Source: DATHTC01 sp963746805
GTDB taxonomy: Bacteria > Actinomycetota > Thermoleophilia > Gaiellales > Gaiellaceae
Direction: 5' to 3'
Assembly (NCBI GenBank): GCA_963746805.1
Contig: CAVVCQ010000001.1
Location: 310,001 to 374,000, forward strand
Length of the DNA: 64,000 nucleotides
In this document: in pieces, positions 61,077 through 64,000 of the stretch
Layout: the number at the start of each line of letters is the position of its first letter
Numbering within the stretch: the first letter of the stretch is position 1
The notes under the pieces: generated by a model
Database searches by the model: none
Seen by the model: the letters and a program-made list of their open reading frames with translations, nothing else
Told to the model about the DNA's origin: nothing
Position numbers and translations under genes: made by a program

Positions 61077-63430
61077 ATGGACGCGCGCGAGCTGCTGGCG
61101 GCGCCGCTCGACGAGCTGCTGGCGGAGGCTCGGCGGCTCCGGGACGAGGGTGCGGGCGGGCTCGTGACCTACTCCCCGAAGGTGTTCGTCCCGCTCACGA
61201 CGCTCTGTCGCGACGTCTGCGGCTACTGCACGTTCGCGCGGCCGCCGCGGCGCGGTGAGCGCGCGTACCTCCCGCTCGACGAGGTGCTCGAGATCGCGCG
61301 GGCGGGCGCCGCCGCCGGCTGCCACGAGGCGCTCTTCACGCTCGGCGACAAGCCCGAGCTGCGCTACCGCGTCGCCCGCGACGAGCTCGCGGCGCTCGGC
61401 TTCGAGACGACGCTCGCGTACCTCGCCGCCGCCGCCGAGGTGGTGCTGGCGGAGACCGGCCTCCTGCCGCACCTCAACCCCGGCGTGATGACCCCCGACG
61501 ACCTCGTCGCGCTGCGCCGCGTCTCCGCCTCGATGGGGATCATGCTGGAGACGACCGCGGCCCGCCTCTCGGCGCGCGGCGGGCCGCACTGGGCCTCCCC
61601 CGACAAGGACCCGGCCCGCCGTCTCGCCACGATCGCGGCGGCGGGCGAACTGCGGATCCCGTTCACGAGCGGGATCCTCATCGGCATCGGCGAGACCCGC
61701 GTGGAGCGGCTGGACGCGTTGTTCGCGCTCCGCGACCTCCACGAGCGGTACGGCCACGTGCAGGAGGTGATCGTCCAGAACTTCCGCGCGAAGCCCGGGA
61801 CGCGCATGGCCGCGCACCCCGAGCCGACGCTCGACGACCACCTCTGGACGATCGCCGCGGCCCGGATCGTGCTCGGCCCCGGGCGCACGTGCAGGCGCCG
61901 CCGAACCTCGCCTTCGACGACTTCCCGCGCCTCCTCGACGCGGGCATCGACGACTGGGGCGGCGTCTCGCCGGTGACGATCGACCACGTCAACCCGGAGG
62001 CGCCGTGGCCGGAGGTCGAGCGGCTGCGCGAGGCGACCCGGTCGCGCGGCCTCGAGCTCGCGCCGCGGCTGCCGGTCTACCCGGAGTACCTCGGCGCGGA
62101 CTGGATCGACCCGCGCGTGCTCGGCCCCGCGCTCGCGCGCGCCGACTCGCTCGGCCTCGGCCGCGAGGACGGCTGGGCGCCCGGCGACGTGGGCGCGGTG
62201 CCGTTCGTCGTCCGCCGCGACGCCCTCCCGGTGGACACGTCCGGCGAGCTCGGCGAGGACGAGCTCGTGCGGCTCCTGCGGGCGCGGGGCGAGGAGCGGC
62301 AGCGCGTGTTCGCGGCCGCCGACCGGGTGCGCCGCGAGGCGAACGGCGACGAGGTCACGTACGTCGTCACTCGCAACCTCCAGTACACGAACGTCTGCTA
62401 CTTCCGCTGCGGGTTCTGCGCCTTCTCGAAGGGGAAGCTGGCGGCGAACCTGCGCGGGCCCGCGTACCTCGTCCCGCACGACGAGATCCGCCGGCGCGTG
62501 CGCGAGGCCTGGGATCGCGGTGCCGTCGAGGTGTGCCTGCAAGGCGGGATCCACCCCGCCTTCACCGGCGACTACTACCTCTCGGTCGTCCGGGCCGTGA
62601 AGGAGGCCGCGCCCGGGATCCACGTCCACGCCTTCTCGGCGCTGGAGGTCTGGCAGGGCGCGGCGACGCTCGGGCTGCCGCTCGAGGCGTACCTCGCACG
62701 GCTGCGTGACGAGGGCCTCGGCTCGCTGCCGGGCACGGCGGCCGAGATCCTCGACGACGAGGTGCGACGCGTCATCTGCCCGGACAAGGTGACCACCGAC
62801 CAGTGGCTCGAGGTGCATGCGGCCGCACACGCCGTCGGCCTTCGCTCGAACGTGACGATGATGTTCGGTCACGTCGAGGGGCCGCGCTCCTGGGCGCGTC
62901 ACCTGCTGCGGGCACGGGAGCAGCAGCAGCGCTCGGGCGGATTCACGGAGTTCGTGCCGCTGCCGTTCGTCCACATGGAGGCGCCGATCGCGCTGAAGGG
63001 TCAGGCGCGCCACGGGCCGACGTTCGGTGAGGTGCTGCTCGTCCACGCCGTCGCTCGGCTCGCGCTCCATCCGTGGTTCGAGAACGTCCAGGCCTCGTGG
63101 GTGAAGCTCGGGCCGGAAGGCGTGCGCGAGGCACTTCGCGCCGGCGTCAACGACCTCGGCGGGACGCTGATGAACGAGTCGATCTCCCGCGCGGCCGGCG
63201 CCCGGCACGGGCAGGAGATGCCGCCGGAGCGGATGGAAAGCCTGATCCGCTCGGCCGGGAGGGTTCCGCGGCAGCGGACGACGCTCTACGGCGTGCCGCC
63301 GGCGTCGCGCGTCCGGGCGTCCTTCGGCGCCGCCCCGCTGGCGGAGCCGGTCAACCCGCCGGTGCGCGACGCGGGCCTGAAGGCGCCGCCCCGGCTCGTG
63401 CGGCCGGGCTTCCGCACCGCCGCGCGCTGA
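61077..63430 (+). CDS. fbiC: FbiC-type FO synthase, CofG + CofH domains (frameshifted as given)
   Basis: Builds the deazaflavin FO, precursor of F420, from tyrosine and a riboflavin precursor using two radical-SAM domains. The CofG half (61077 to about 61885) has the cluster motif CRDVCGYC and VIVQNFRAKPGTRM. The CofH half has QAPPNLAFDDF, CYFRCGFC and MMFGHVEGPRSWARHL. The fused two-domain form is typical of actinobacteria. One G appears to be missing from the run at 61881-61883; adding it gives GPGAHVQAPPNL, the expected junction. The total would be about 785 residues. The intact second frame may also be read from GTG 61889. Confidence 0.9.
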
Positions 63431-63515
63431 GCGGGTTTCGGCTCGGCCGTCCAGCGAGGTGCGAATCGGCACGGGATCGGCACAGCTGCGTGCAGATCTC
63501 GGCCATAGGCTCTTG

Positions 63516-63536
63516 CCCCACCCATGGAGGGTGGGG
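63516..63536. terminator. Hairpin between convergent genes
   Basis: CCCCACCC and GGGTGGGG form a perfect 8-bp stem with a 5-base loop, in the 159-base gap between FO synthase and the convergent DsbA-like gene. Nothing else is evident in this gap. Confidence 0.55.
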
Positions 63537-63589
63537 GGAGTGGAGGTGGGAACGCCCCCGGCTACGCCTCCGCGGCCGCCTCCGGCTCC

Positions 63590-64000
63590 TCACCGCTGCT
63601 GCCGCGCGAGCTGCTCGAAGGCCCGCTCGAACACCTCCTCCGGCTGCGCGCCCAGGACGAGCAGGCGGCCGTCGAGGAGGAACGCGGGCACACCCGTGAC
63701 GCCGATCGACACGGCCTCCTGCGTGGACGCGGCGACGCGGTCGAGGTAGCGGTCGGAGCCGAGCACGTCGTCGACGTCGTCCGCCCCGAGCCCGGCCGCG
63801 ACCGCGTGCCGGCGCAGCACGTCGTGGTCGCCGAGGTCCTCGCCCTCGGCCCAGTACGCGTCCATCAGCCGGTCGTGAAGCGCCTCGTGCAGGCCCGCGT
63901 CTCGCGCCAGCTCCGTCACACGCAGCGCCGCGCGCGAGTTCGGGATGTGCTCCGAGAGCGTGAACGGGAGCTCCGCCGCCTCCATCCGCCGCCGCAGCAA
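63590..64000 (-). CDS. DsbA/FrnE-like thioredoxin-fold protein, 3' part
   Basis: The C-terminal part of a DsbA-family oxidoreductase whose start and CxxC region lie beyond the right edge. The visible 136 residues contain the helical insertion (ALHDRLMDAYWAEGEDLGDHDVL) and the cis-proline motif IGVTGVPAFLLDGRLLVLGAQ followed by a final helix. FrnE-like proteins are cytosolic disulfide isomerases or bind polyketide-type substrates. Confidence 0.85.
   Translation of the reverse strand: MLRRRMEAAELPFTLSEHIPNSRAALRVTELARDAGLHEALHDRLMDAYWAEGEDLGDHDVLRRHAVAAGLGADDVDDVLGSDRYLDRVAASTQEAVSIGVTGVPAFLLDGRLLVLGAQPEEVFERAFEQLARQQR

Overview
The window is very GC-rich DNA, densely coded on both strands, with many four-base stop/start overlaps, GTG/TTG starts and apparent leaderless promoters. 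An actinobacterial-type two-domain FO synthase (coenzyme F420 pathway), a PPOX-class F420-type oxidoreductase, a HelD-like ATPase and a histidine operon with fused genes point to a high-GC actinobacterium. Class Thermoleophilia (Gaiellales/Solirubrobacterales-like) is my best guess but is not proven. No rRNA, tRNA, CRISPR array, integrase or transposase gene was recognised.

Layout. 1-2.4 kb: the 3' end of a D-2-hydroxyacid dehydrogenase, a PAS histidine kinase and hisA. 2.4-8 kb: a divergent histidine operon (TrpR-like regulator, hisG, a compact hisD, a hisC-hisB fusion, hisH, hisF, hisIE). 8-17.4 kb: HelD-like ATPase, two membrane proteins, a secreted collagen-like protein, an ATP-grasp-like protein, RsgA and an SDR oxidoreductase. 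17.4-17.9 kb: a gene-free stretch full of hairpins. 17.9-25.8 kb: glyoxalase-type dioxygenase plus esterase, EamA transporter with a tiny upstream gene, LysR regulator, NUDIX-HTH regulator divergent from a BMP lipoprotein, a zincin-like protein, a lipoprotein, an F420-type enzyme and a lysyl-oxidase-like protein. 25.8-35.5 kb: a polyamine uptake and degradation locus (amine oxidase, aldehyde dehydrogenase, potA, potD, quinone reductase, potB, potC, aminotransferase). 35.5-46 kb: envelope-stress-type membrane proteins, malic enzyme, HMG-CoA lyase, CoA transferase, VOC protein, reductase/epimerase, DUF255 protein, a secreted protein and peptidase E. 46-50.3 kb: a branched-chain amino-acid ABC transporter with no LivG. 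51.4-61.1 kb: an eleven-gene MoxR/VWA operon whose four-gene membrane module is present twice. 61.1-63.4 kb: FO synthase. 63.6 kb to the end: a DsbA/FrnE-like gene running off the window.

The most unusual signals are non-coding. A short palindrome (GTGGCTC-A-GAGCCAC plus flank) occurs four times. Two copies share 23 identical bases inside hisC and hisH, where they encode surface-loop residues; the other two sit at the 3' ends of the helD-like gene and the malic-enzyme gene. Separately, three long imperfect palindromes of about 160-166 bp fill, almost to the base, the gap between the stop codon of one gene and the start codon of the next. Two of these three share an unmistakable core. I could not match either repeat to a known family.

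Six genes are interrupted by, or lack a stop because of, an apparent single-base indel (dehydrogenase, hisH, rsgA, malic enzyme, reductase/epimerase, FO synthase). Most lie in short homopolymers or CG runs of genes expected to be functional, so assembly error is the simplest explanation, although decay cannot be excluded from sequence alone.
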